From assembly GCF_000686705.1 (NCBI RefSeq), contig NZ_JMLJ01000007.1, positions 124,001 through 188,000 on the forward strand: DNA of 64,000 nucleotides. The letters are read 5' to 3'. Positions 8,517 through 16,566 of the stretch are shown one piece after another. Below the pieces are notes generated by a model. The model saw nothing but the letters and a program-made list of their open reading frames with translations. It was not told the DNA's origin and ran no database searches. This DNA is from Clostridium hydrogeniformans DSM 21757. Its GTDB lineage: Bacteria > Bacillota > Clostridia > Clostridiales > Clostridiaceae. The position numbers were made by a program, and so were the translations under genes. Positions within the stretch are counted from its first letter, which is position 1. Every line of letters begins with the position of its first letter.

Positions 8517-9884
8517 CTAGTATATTCCTTGAGCATTCATAGCTTGTGCTACTTTTAAGAAACCAGCTATGTTAGCACCAGCAACTAAGTTATATCCGAA
8601 GCCATAGTCTTCAGAAACCTTTGCAGCTGTATTATGAATATTTATCATTATTTCATGAAGCTTACTATCTACTTCTTCAGCAGCCCATCTTAATCTCATA
8701 GAGTTTTGAGCCATTTCTAAAGCTGAAACTGCAACTCCACCAGCATTAGCAGCCTTAGCAGGTCCAACTAATACTCCATTAGCTTGGAAGTATTGAACTG
8801 CTTCATTTGTACAAGGCATATTAGCTGCTTCACAAACAAACTTTATTCCATTTGCTACTATTTGCTTAGCGTGCTCTAAATGTATATCATTTTGAGTTGC
8901 ACAAGGTATTATTATATCAACCTTAGCGCCCCATGGTTTTTCTCCTGGGAAGAACTCACAACCAAACTTATCAGCATAATCTTGAACCTTATCTCTTCCT
9001 GAATTTCTCATTTCTACTAAGAAGTTAATTTTCTCTTCAGTAGTTACACCATCTTTATCATATATATATCCATCTGGGCCAGATAAAGTAACAACCTTAC
9101 CACCTAATTGAGCAACCTTTGCACATAATCCCCATGCAACGTTACCGAATCCAGATGCAGCTACAGTTTTACCAGTGAAATCTAAGCCTTCATGCTTTAA
9201 TATTTCTTGACAGAAATAAGCTACTCCGTATCCTGTTGCTTCTGGTCTTATTAAGCTTCCACCGTATTGTAACCCTTTACCTGTTAGCACTCCATTTTCA
9301 AAGGCTCCTCTTATTCTTCTATAATGTCCATATAAATATCCTATTTCTCTAGCTCCAACTCCAATATCTCCAGCTGGAACGTCAACATCTGGTCCTATAT
9401 GTCTATAAAGCTCAGTCATAAAGCTTTCACAGAATCTTCTTATTTCAGCATCTGATCTTCCTCTTGGATCAAAATCAGATCCTCCCTTACCTCCACCTAT
9501 TGGAAGTCCAGTTAGGGAATTTTTTAATATTTGTTCAAATCCTAGGAATTTTATTATTCCTAAGTAAACAGATGGATGGAATCTTAATCCACCTTTGTAA
9601 GGTCCAATAGATCCATTAAACTGAACTCTAAATCCTCTGTTTACATGAACATTTCCATTATCATCAGTCCAAGGAACTCTAAACACAATTTGTCTTTCTG
9701 GTTCAACTAATCTTTCTAAGATGTTTCCTTTAATGTACTCAGGATTCTTGTCTAAAACTAATTCAAGAGATCCTAAAACTTCTTCAACAGCTTGAATAAA
9801 TTCTGGCTCCCCAGCATTTCTCTTCCTAACATTTTCAAGAACTTCTTCAATATACTTTTTTGAATTTAATGTTTCTTTTGTCAT
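8517..9884 (-). CDS. gdhA: Glutamate dehydrogenase (NADP type)
   Basis: This 455-residue enzyme interconverts glutamate with 2-oxoglutarate and ammonia. It has the hexameric small-subunit length, the catalytic-lysine motif GGGKGGSDFDPRG, PAGDIGVGAREIGYL, and the nucleotide-binding GFGNVAWG. The alignment pattern resembles the NADP-dependent GdhA of clostridia and enterobacteria; cofactor preference is inferred from the family. ATG 9884 has GGGGGTAA upstream. The 210-bp upstream spacer holds short inverted repeats near 9930-9949 that could bind a regulator. It lies downstream of an RpiR-type gene but is separated from it by a terminator. Confidence 0.93.
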   Translation of the reverse strand: MTKETLNSKKYIEEVLENVRKRNAGEPEFIQAVEEVLGSLELVLDKNPEYIKGNILERLVEPERQIVFRVPWTDDNGNVHVNRGFRVQFNGSIGPYKGGLRFHPSVYLGIIKFLGFEQILKNSLTGLPIGGGKGGSDFDPRGRSDAEIRRFCESFMTELYRHIGPDVDVPAGDIGVGAREIGYLYGHYRRIRGAFENGVLTGKGLQYGGSLIRPEATGYGVAYFCQEILKHEGLDFTGKTVAASGFGNVAWGLCAKVAQLGGKVVTLSGPDGYIYDKDGVTTEEKINFLVEMRNSGRDKVQDYADKFGCEFFPGEKPWGAKVDIIIPCATQNDIHLEHAKQIVANGIKFVCEAANMPCTNEAVQYFQANGVLVGPAKAANAGGVAVSALEMAQNSMRLRWAAEEVDSKLHEIMINIHNTAAKVSEDYGFGYNLVAGANIAGFLKVAQAMNAQGIY

Positions 9885-10048
9885 GTTATTTTACCCCCTG
9901 AAATGAATTACTATATTCATTTTTTATTTAAAGTTGAAAATCAACTTTCTTTCTGTATATATATATTCGATAACGTTTCCATTATTCCTTCTAAAATACC
10001 TTTGTTAAACCATTATTATGAAAGTACCTTCTATTGACTGAAATTTTA

Positions 10049-10090
10049 GATAAATAAGCAACTAAGTTACTTCAGTATTGCTTATTTATC
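10049..10090. terminator. Terminator of the RpiR gene
   Basis: Thirteen-base perfect arms (10049-10061 with 10078-10090) enclose a 16-base loop immediately after the stop codon of the minus-strand regulator. Confidence 0.75.
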
Positions 10091-10098
10091 ATAAAACT

Positions 10099-10977
10099 TT
10101 ACTTGTCTTGAAAACTCTTATAGGAATACACTTGATATTCCTCCCAAATATTTTCTAAGGAACTATAAGTGCTAGATATTTTTTCTTTTTCCTTAAGTCC
10201 TACGGCTATTATTAATGCGTTAATTACACTTAGTGGTGCAACCAATGAATCAACAAAAGATGCCATATTACTTTGAGCTATTAAGGTATAATCTGCTTTT
10301 GAAGCTAATGGTGATAAAAGGCTATCAGTTATTGCTACAACTCTTGCATTTCTACTTTGAGAAAAAGCTAAAGCTTCTATAGTTTTTATTGCATATCTTG
10401 GGAATCCTATTCCTATAACTAAATCCCCTTCACCTACATTTATCATTTGCTCAAATATATCACTTATACCATAAGCTACTACCTTAACATTATCAAGAAT
10501 CACATTTAAATAAAATCCTAAGAATTCTGCTATAGCAGTGGAACTTCTCAGTCCTATTATGTAAATCTTTTTAGCACTAAATATAGATTTAACCACATCA
10601 TCAAAGGTTTTATGGTTGATTTTTTCAAGAGTTGCTCTTATATTTTCCATATCAGCTTTTAAAACACCCTTTAGAGCATTTTCTTCGCTTATAAAATCAT
10701 TAGCAAGTTCTATCCTTTGAACAGTAGTAAGTTTATTCTTAATTAGTTCCTGCAAGGCTTTTTGTAACTTAGGATATCCACTAAATCCAAGTTCATTAGC
10801 AAATCTTACTACAGTAGATTCACTTACCCCTACACTTGTACCAAGTTTCGCTGCTGTCATAAAGGCCGCTTTATCATAGTGTCTTAATATATATTCAGCT
10901 ATAAGCTTTTGGCCTTTACTTAATCTTGGAAATTTAATTTGAATCATTCGCATTAAATCTTGACTTGAACTCTCCAT
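10099..10977 (-). CDS. MurR/RpiR family transcriptional regulator
   Basis: This 292-residue regulator has an N-terminal winged-helix HTH of the RpiR type (about residues 1-80, KLGTSVGVSESTVVRFANELGFSGYP). A C-terminal SIS sugar-phosphate-binding domain follows (about 115-250, with KIYIIGLRSSTAIAEFLGF and GIGFPRYAIKTIEAL). The effector is probably a phosphosugar, but none of the adjacent genes is a sugar operon. The location just upstream of gdhA suggests a link to carbon/nitrogen balance; that link is inference. It has its own hairpin terminator. Confidence 0.88.
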   Translation of the reverse strand: MESSSQDLMRMIQIKFPRLSKGQKLIAEYILRHYDKAAFMTAAKLGTSVGVSESTVVRFANELGFSGYPKLQKALQELIKNKLTTVQRIELANDFISEENALKGVLKADMENIRATLEKINHKTFDDVVKSIFSAKKIYIIGLRSSTAIAEFLGFYLNVILDNVKVVAYGISDIFEQMINVGEGDLVIGIGFPRYAIKTIEALAFSQSRNARVVAITDSLLSPLASKADYTLIAQSNMASFVDSLVAPLSVINALIIAVGLKEKEKISSTYSSLENIWEEYQVYSYKSFQDK

Positions 10978-11097
10978 AGATTATTTACCCCTTTTCACAT
11001 TTAATTTTTAAAATGAAACTTTTTCTTCATTTTATCACCTAATGAATGAAGAATTCAAGATATATTTCATTTTTTAGTTAATTTTTATAAAGTTAAT

Positions 11098-11646
11098 TTA
11101 TATTAAATTTTTTTCAATAATAATTAAACTTGGTGAGTTAGAATTTCTATTAAAAAAGTTGTGCTCCATAACTCCAAATTTATTTTTAGGAAGTGTTTTA
11201 AAGAAACTATATAACCCTTCCTTTTCCTTTCTCCCCTCTTCATGACCTGGATATGCTGCCACGGTTATAAATCCTCCTGGTCTTATAAGCTCTAAAGATT
11301 CCTTGATACTCTCTAAAGAGGCTTCATAAATAGTAGTAATATTTTTATCTCCTCCTGGTAAAAATCCCAAGTTATACATAATACAATCTACTTCTTCTTT
11401 AATATAATCTTTAATATACTCATGACTATTTATAATTACTTCTACATTATTATGTTTTTTTTCTAAATATTTTTTAGCTGCCTCTTCTTGTATTTCAAAA
11501 GCATAAACTTTTTTAAAGTTTTCTCTTAAAAAATCGCAGTCTTGGCCGTTGCCTAAAGTACAATCCACTGCTAAATCAAAACTTCTGCAATAAGATTTTA
11601 TTATATTATGAGTTAATTTAGATAAATCCCCAACATAACTATACAT
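11098..11646 (-). CDS. mnmM: tRNA/rRNA SAM methyltransferase, YtqB/MnmM family
   Basis: This 182-residue class I methyltransferase belongs to the PF06962 family. It has the SAM motif DCTLGNGQDCDFL near residue 28 and the family signature MYNLGFLPGGDKNITT. The Bacillus homologue YtqB (MnmM) methylates the 5-aminomethyl group of the wobble uridine to give mnm5s2U in tRNA. The same role here rests on family membership. It follows the pseudouridine synthase gene by nine bases, forming a two-gene RNA-modification operon. Confidence 0.82.
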   Translation of the reverse strand: MYSYVGDLSKLTHNIIKSYCRSFDLAVDCTLGNGQDCDFLRENFKKVYAFEIQEEAAKKYLEKKHNNVEVIINSHEYIKDYIKEEVDCIMYNLGFLPGGDKNITTIYEASLESIKESLELIRPGGFITVAAYPGHEEGRKEKEGLYSFFKTLPKNKFGVMEHNFFNRNSNSPSLIIIEKNLI

Positions 11647-11655
11647 ATCTTTCTC

Positions 11656-12366
11656 CTATAGATCCTTTATATAATTTAATTCTTCTTTTGTAAGTTCCCT
11701 CCACTGACCCTTCTCAAGGTTTTTTAAAGCTAACTTTCCAATGGATATTCTTTTTAAGGATAAAACTTCATGACCTAAGGTTAAACACATTCTTCTAACC
11801 TGTCTATTTTTCCCTTCATGAATGGATATTTTGACCTCTGATGAATCTCTAAAAGTTCTTAGGACTTCTATATTAGCCTCAGCTGTTATATAGTCCCCTA
11901 TATCTACACCTTTTTTAAATTTTTCTAATTCATTATCTGTAAATATACCCTTTACCTTAGCTATATAAACCTTATCTATAGTATTTCTTGGATGAATTAT
12001 ATTATTATAAATATCACCATCATTAGTAAGAATTAATAGTCCTGAACTATCATAATCTAAACGTCCTATAGGGTATATCCTTTCATTTACCTTAACTATA
12101 TCTATTATGGTTTTTCTACCTTTTTCATCTTTTACTGTAGTAACATACCCTTCAGGCTTATTTAGCATAATATATCTTTTATTTTCTTCAAGAAAAATTT
12201 CTTTTTCATCTACAAGAACCTTATCAGTATCCCCATTTACTTTTACACCTAATTCTTCAATTGTCACTCCATTAATCTTAACTCTTCCTTGTAAAATAAT
12301 TTCTTCGCATTTTCTACGAGATGCCACACCACATCTTGCCATAAATTTTTGTAATCTTTCTTCCAT
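11656..12366 (-). CDS. rluB: Pseudouridine synthase, RsuA/RluB family
   Basis: This 236-residue enzyme has an N-terminal S4 RNA-binding domain (LQKFMARCGVASRRKCEEII) followed by the RsuA/RluB catalytic domain. The active-site aspartate is in IYPIGRLDYDSSGLLILTND and GKNRQVRRM lies near the C-terminus. It isomerises uridine in rRNA, most likely a 23S rRNA position as for RluB; RsuA or RluF specificity cannot be excluded. AAGGTGA precedes ATG 12366. It shares a transcript with the MnmM-type gene. Confidence 0.87.
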   Translation of the reverse strand: MEERLQKFMARCGVASRRKCEEIILQGRVKINGVTIEELGVKVNGDTDKVLVDEKEIFLEENKRYIMLNKPEGYVTTVKDEKGRKTIIDIVKVNERIYPIGRLDYDSSGLLILTNDGDIYNNIIHPRNTIDKVYIAKVKGIFTDNELEKFKKGVDIGDYITAEANIEVLRTFRDSSEVKISIHEGKNRQVRRMCLTLGHEVLSLKRISIGKLALKNLEKGQWRELTKEELNYIKDL

Positions 12367-12453
12367 CTATTTCACCTTGCCTATTAAATTTCATTAAAAT
12401 TATATATATTTAATAGAAAAAAAGCAAATTTTATTTAATATCTATACTTTGTT

Positions 12454-12480
12454 TTGTACTTTTTCGTTTTTTGTTATAAT
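12454..12480 (+). promoter_or_regulatory. Probable sigma-A promoter
   Basis: A perfect TATAAT lies at 12475-12480. TTGTAC at 12454-12459 has a short 15-base spacer, so the -35 assignment is uncertain. It would drive the endonuclease IV-type gene at 12526. Confidence 0.5.
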
Positions 12481-12525
12481 TATTTAAAGACAATTATTTT
12501 AAATAAGAATGTTAGAGGTGACTTC

Positions 12526-13344
12526 ATGGAAAAATTATTATTTGGTATATCTGGACTTCCTATTGGAGAGGAAGGAGATAAGTTTAATTATGCTTCAGGA
12601 ATTAATTACTTAAAAAATATAGGTCTTGATGCTATGGAACTTCCCTTTGTAAGATCTGTTAATGTAACAGCTAAGAATAAAGAAGCTATAATAGAAGCTA
12701 AAGAAAAAAATGATTTTTATCTATCTGCCCATGGATCCTATTTTATTAATTTAAATTCAGATGAAGAAGAGAAAATAGAAAAATCTAAAGAGAGAATTTT
12801 AAAAGGGGCTCTAGCTTTAGAAAGTGTGGGAGGAAGAAGTTTAGTATTTCATCCTGGATTTTATTTAAAAAGTTCTAAAGATGAAGCTCTAAAAAAAATT
12901 AAAGATGAGCTCTCTTCTCTACCAAATGGAATTGTAAATTATAGGTTAGAAACCACAGGAAAACCTAGTCAATTTGGAGACTTAAAAGAATTAGTTGAAA
13001 TATGTAAAGAAATAGATAGCTGCAAATTATGTATAGATTTTTCTCACCTTCACGCAAGAGGAAATGGTGCTCTTAAAAGTTATGATGACTTTTATAATAT
13101 TTTGTCCTATGTTAGGGATAATTTAGGCGAGGAAGCTCTTTCTGATTTACATATGCACATGTCAGGAATACATTATGGCCCTAAAGGTGAAAAACATCAT
13201 CTTCCATTTTTAGAAAGTGATTTTCCATTTATTCATTGCTTAAAAGCCTTGAAGGATTTTAAGGTAAAGGGATGTGTAATATGTGAAAGTCCTCTTTTAG
13301 AGAAGGATGCTCTTTTACTAAAGGAAACATATAATTCCTTATAA
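12526..13344 (+). CDS. Endonuclease IV-type TIM-barrel protein
   Basis: The open frame starts earlier, but ATG 12526 is preferred because AGAGGTGA lies 5 bases upstream and the homologous region begins at FGISGLPIGEEGD. The 272-residue product has the AP-endonuclease 2 barrel signatures: LSAHGSYFINL, a histidine in VFHPGFYL, CIDFSHLHARG, DLHMHMSGI and VICESPLLEKDA. These histidines, aspartates and glutamates match metal ligands of Nfo. Classical Nfo incises abasic sites in DNA; this protein could instead be a sugar-isomerase-like relative, so the function is given at family level. It stands alone between two divergent or convergent minus-strand units. Confidence 0.78.
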   Translation: MEKLLFGISGLPIGEEGDKFNYASGINYLKNIGLDAMELPFVRSVNVTAKNKEAIIEAKEKNDFYLSAHGSYFINLNSDEEEKIEKSKERILKGALALESVGGRSLVFHPGFYLKSSKDEALKKIKDELSSLPNGIVNYRLETTGKPSQFGDLKELVEICKEIDSCKLCIDFSHLHARGNGALKSYDDFYNILSYVRDNLGEEALSDLHMHMSGIHYGPKGEKHHLPFLESDFPFIHCLKALKDFKVKGCVICESPLLEKDALLLKETYNSL

Positions 13345-13345
13345 A

Positions 13346-13397
13346 AATAATATAGGAGCAATAGGTGATTAAGTAGACCTATTGCTCCTATATTATT
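13346..13397. terminator. Bidirectional terminator with 21-bp arms
   Basis: Positions 13346-13366 pair perfectly with 13377-13397. The hairpin separates the converging endonuclease-type gene and the small membrane-protein gene, whose stop lies in the 3' arm. Confidence 0.8.
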
Positions 13398-13866
13398 TCT
13401 CTATATCTATTTCTGTATCTATTTCCATATAATCATTATATCTCTTTTCTATCTTACCTATTATTTCATAAAGTTCTTTTAAATCTTCTCCATTTTTTAT
13501 ATCCTTAGCCTTATTATAAAAAATAGTAGCCCTTTTAATCTCACCATATTTAAGAAATTTTAATGCTGAGGATATGTACATATCTCTTTTAGTAGGATTA
13601 GATACCCAAAACATAATAGTTATAACCAATGCACCTATTAATAAAGGAGTATAAAAATATCCCAAAATAAGAAATATAGATCCTATGGCTATTTTTATAA
13701 GATGCCTTTGTTTTGCACCCTCCAAGTTCTTAGAAACAGGTATATCTATTTTAAATCCCTTCTTATCTTTACTAGATTTATACATATCTCTAATATCTCT
13801 ATTGTTTTTACCACCCTTTAGTTTTTTATCCACATATTTTAAGTCCCTTAAGTCTCTTTCATCCAT
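13393..13866 (-). CDS. Small membrane protein, unknown
   Basis: This 157-residue protein has a lysine-rich cytosolic N-terminus (about 55 residues, repeated K/D patches such as KKLKGGKNNRDIRDM). Two adjacent hydrophobic helices follow at about residues 70-105 (IAIGSIFLILGYFY and LIGALVITIMFWV). The charged C-terminal region of about 45 residues could form a short helical-repeat hairpin. ATG 13866 has AGGGGTGG upstream. I do not recognise a family, and no neighbour suggests a role. Confidence 0.7.
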   Translation of the reverse strand: MDERDLRDLKYVDKKLKGGKNNRDIRDMYKSSKDKKGFKIDIPVSKNLEGAKQRHLIKIAIGSIFLILGYFYTPLLIGALVITIMFWVSNPTKRDMYISSALKFLKYGEIKRATIFYNKAKDIKNGEDLKELYEIIGKIEKRYNDYMEIDTEIDIEK

Positions 13867-14027
13867 TTTACCACCCCTAGTTATTAAGTTTTATATTAAT
13901 ATAAAAAATTATATCACAGCCCACAAAGAAAAGGAAAAGACTAAAATAAAAAATTTATATATCCACTAATAAAAAAATCTTAAATACATAATATAACTAT
14001 AGAATTATAGAAAAAGGAGGGTTAAAA

Positions 14028-14246
14028 ATGAAAAATAAAATTTATTCCTTTAGAGATGAAAATGGAAATTTAGTTAATTACACTGTAAAAGAACATCTAC
14101 TTATAAATAAAAATGACTATGTTTTAATGTGCCCTGAAAATGATGCTTCTCATATTGAAGCTTATAAATTTACAAATGATTCCCTAGAACTTATAGAAAA
14201 TGAAAAAGAACTATCTATGATAAAATCTATCTCAAAGGTTATGTAA
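14028..14246 (+). CDS. DUF1292-like small protein
   Basis: This 72-residue acidic protein has the pattern of the DUF1292/YrzB family: a short FRDENGNLVNYTV strand pair, a central NDYVLMCPENDASHIEAYKF and a closing ELIENEKELSMI segment. Family members are small and of unknown function. AAGGAGGG lies about 8 bases before ATG 14028. It is monocistronic, ending at a strong terminator shared with the convergent Gly-rich gene. Confidence 0.72.
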   Translation: MKNKIYSFRDENGNLVNYTVKEHLLINKNDYVLMCPENDASHIEAYKFTNDSLELIENEKELSMIKSISKVM

Positions 14247-14262
14247 CATAAAAAATCAAGAA

Positions 14263-14287
14263 AACCCCTAAGGAATCCTTAGGGGTT
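14263..14287. terminator. Bidirectional terminator
   Basis: The stem AACCCCTAAGG/CCTTAGGGGTT lies between the convergent DUF1292-like and Gly/Cys-rich genes. Confidence 0.85.
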
Positions 14288-14293
14288 AATATT

Positions 14294-14488
14294 CTACCAT
14301 CTGCCAAGTAATAATAATAGTAGTAGTGGGCTGAATCCTCCACCGAATCCTCCACCACAATTTCCACATCCACCACCGCATCCAAAATTGCAGTTATTTT
14401 GAACTGGAAATGGAGTATTCCATCCTGGATTATAAGGAACTGGGTTAACAACACATACGTTATTACAACATCTTCTATGCTTTCCCAT
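14294..14488 (-). CDS. Gly/Cys-rich peptide, YjcZ-like or spore-surface type
   Basis: This 64-residue protein begins MGKHRRCCNNVCVVNP and continues with an NPGWNTPFP segment, a glycine/cysteine block (FGCGGGCGNCGGGFGGGF) and a C-terminal run of seven leucines ending LGRW. The Gly block followed by a short hydrophobic tail resembles YjcZ/CotJ-type sporulation peptides, but the match is by style only. AAGGAGGG is well placed before ATG 14488, which favours this frame over the overlapping 71-codon frame at 14239-14454. Cysteine clusters suggest cross-linking or metal binding at the spore surface (inference). Confidence 0.7.
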   Translation of the reverse strand: MGKHRRCCNNVCVVNPVPYNPGWNTPFPVQNNCNFGCGGGCGNCGGGFGGGFSPLLLLLLLGRW

Positions 14489-15048
14489 AAAATTCCCTCC
14501 TTTTTATCTTATGTGTATCTGTATACTCTAGTATATTACTTTATCTATATTTTGGTGAGGAATAGTTATAAAGGAATTCATGTTATTAATAAATATAACA
14601 AAACCTAGTAATTTCAATGGTTTATTAGTTTTTTATTATATTTTACAAATGTACTATATAATAAATGTTAAAATTTATCCTTTCAATTTTTTATATTAAA
14701 ATATCTAAATTCTCAGTCTTATCCTTAGTGATTTATTTATAGTATTTTTCTTTTAGTTTAATATTCACTTATTTTCACTTCTAATAGGGTTTACTTTCCC
14801 TTAGTATAAAGAGTGTTTTAAATAAATTATTATAAGAGGAATATGTTACTTTTATGTATAAATCACATAGTTTTATATAAAAAATAGCACCTACATATAG
14901 TAAATGCCTTTTTTTATAAATATATTTCTACCAAAGGGTTATTTTCTCTTTTCCTTGTTTTCTTTACTAAATAGGTACATCATACTACTCATAATGTACC
15001 CGTCTAATAACTAAAATCTCTTATATCCTACATCTAAAAATTCATAGA
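14489..15048. other. Gene-free AT-rich spacer
   Basis: No ORF with a usable ribosome site is visible on either strand. The ribosome site of the Gly-rich peptide lies at the left edge. I see no RNA gene or repeat. Confidence 0.6.
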
Positions 15049-15177
15049 TTAATTAGTTTTCCTGTTTTCTTGTTTTGCTTTTCCAGCTCCATCTTTAAAG
15101 CCATCGATAAATCCACATCCTACAAGACCTAAAGCCAAGCTTACACATAAAAAAATACTTACTAATTTCTTTTTCAT
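15049..15177 (-). CDS. 42-residue mini-lipoprotein
   Basis: The frame is open further upstream, but ATG 15177 has GGAGG 7 bases before it. The product opens MKKKLVSIFLCVSLALGL and ends its signal with the lipobox LVGC (cysteine 21), followed by a tail of only 21 residues (GFIDGFKDG, then a Lys/Gln/Asn-rich end). It should be lipid-anchored outside the cytoplasmic membrane. No family is recognised. A second 42-residue ORF with clearly related sequence, but without the lipobox, lies at 18499-18627, about 3.3 kb away. Confidence 0.75.
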   Translation of the reverse strand: MKKKLVSIFLCVSLALGLVGCGFIDGFKDGAGKAKQENRKTN

Positions 15178-15582
15178 AATAATACCTCCATTTATATATA
15201 TAATTATAACAATGAGTAAACAGTAGGACAATACTTTCCTAAATATATACTTTTTAGAAATTATTTATCCATATTATTTCTGTGTATATCTTCCTCTTTA
15301 AAATTATTAAAAATTTTCATTTATTCTATTTCTTCATACAACATCATTTCAATTACTATATAAGTATTTCTAGAATTAATTATCTTCTACTTTATTAAAA
15401 TAAATATTATAAAATATATTACTAAGTAAAAACATGCTTATAATTACTCAAATCTAAGATGTAAATAACTTATGTAAATTTATCTTTATAAATTAACTTT
15501 AGTATAATATGTAGCAAAAAATAGCTTTGTAAATATTTTATAAGTATAGGTATTTATTAACTATAAAGGGGTGGATTAGAAG
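15178..15582. other. Gene-free AT-rich spacer
   Basis: This spacer separates two divergent transcripts, the mini-lipoprotein and the flavoprotein pair. A TATAAT-like hexamer near 15500 could serve the latter. Nothing else is recognisable. Confidence 0.55.
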
Positions 15583-16566
15583 ATGAAATACGAAATAGCA
15601 GATTGTATAGATGCAGGTACAGAATTTTGTCCTTGTCATCTTGCTGAGGCTGGGGAATGTATAATTTGTTCTCAGCTTCATGGAAAAGCCTTCTGTGATT
15701 GCCTTAATTGGAAAGGCGTTTGTATTTATAAGGAATATTTTGATAATGGAAATAAACCCAAATCCCAAAGAAAGAGTTTTTTATGTCAAATATTAAAAAA
15801 AGATATTATCGAAGAAGATGTGATAATAATTTCTATACTTGTTCCTCATAAACTTGCCAAAGATTTGCTTCACCCAGGTAGTTATGTGTTTTTACGTAGC
15901 CCATCTACCACTCAATTTTACGATACTCCAATTTCAGTTATGGACGTGGATTTAGAAGAAAATATAATTAAGTTAGCAATAGAAGTAAGAGGAATAAAAA
16001 CAAAGATAATAAACAGTATTAATGAAAATTCAAAACTTATGATAAGAGGACCTTTCTGGAATGGTGTTTTTGGTCTTAAAAACATATATTCAGCTAGAGA
16101 AGGAGTAAGTGTAATAATAGCCAAAGGTATAGGAATGGCTCCTATGATTCCTGTTATAAAAAAGCTTTATGGAAATGGTAATAAGATTACAATATTTATG
16201 GATAAATCTCCTTATAATTCTATATTTGTAGAAAAGTATTTAAAGCAATATAACTGTGAGGTTATTCCCTGTACTTTACTAGATAAAGGAGAGCTTACAG
16301 AAGACTTTATTTCTACCTTAAAGAACTTTTTAGATGAAAATAAGGTTAACTTAATTCATTGTGATGGAGCAGATATTATAGTTCTTAAGCTAATTAAACT
16401 TTTAGGACATGGATATAAAATGTCTTCTTCTAATAATACAAAGATGTGTTGTGGTGAAGGAGTATGCGGAGCTTGTACTGTTAGATATTCTGGTAGAAGA
16501 GTTAAACGACTATGTAAATATCAAAGTGAGCCTCAAAATGTATTTGAAGGGAGAAGATTTATATGA
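15583..16566 (+). CDS. Cys-rich FAD/NAD and [2Fe-2S] electron-transfer protein, PyrK-like
   Basis: The 327-residue protein combines three parts. Residues 1-50 hold eight cysteines (C8, C16, C18, C26, C29, C38, C40, C47), which could bind an extra iron-sulfur cluster. Residues of about 65-260 are a ferredoxin-reductase-type FAD/NAD module (PGSYVFLRSP, FYDTPISVMD, AKGIGMAPMIPVI). The C-terminus has the PyrK-type [2Fe-2S] pattern C290-x4-C295-x2-C298-x12-C311. It is related to the electron-transfer subunit of dihydroorotate dehydrogenase and to sulfide dehydrogenase, but no catalytic partner of those types is nearby. It overlaps the following flavoprotein by 4 bases, so the two are probably co-translated and form one redox complex. 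Confidence 0.8.
   Translation: MKYEIADCIDAGTEFCPCHLAEAGECIICSQLHGKAFCDCLNWKGVCIYKEYFDNGNKPKSQRKSFLCQILKKDIIEEDVIIISILVPHKLAKDLLHPGSYVFLRSPSTTQFYDTPISVMDVDLEENIIKLAIEVRGIKTKIINSINENSKLMIRGPFWNGVFGLKNIYSAREGVSVIIAKGIGMAPMIPVIKKLYGNGNKITIFMDKSPYNSIFVEKYLKQYNCEVIPCTLLDKGELTEDFISTLKNFLDENKVNLIHCDGADIIVLKLIKLLGHGYKMSSSNNTKMCCGEGVCGACTVRYSGRRVKRLCKYQSEPQNVFEGRRFI

Noticed and set aside
14239-14454. 71-codon minus-strand frame overlapping the Gly/Cys-rich peptide gene
   Set aside because: It lacks a ribosome site, overlaps a frame with a strong AAGGAGGG site, and its sequence is a frame-shifted reading of the Gly-rich repeats.
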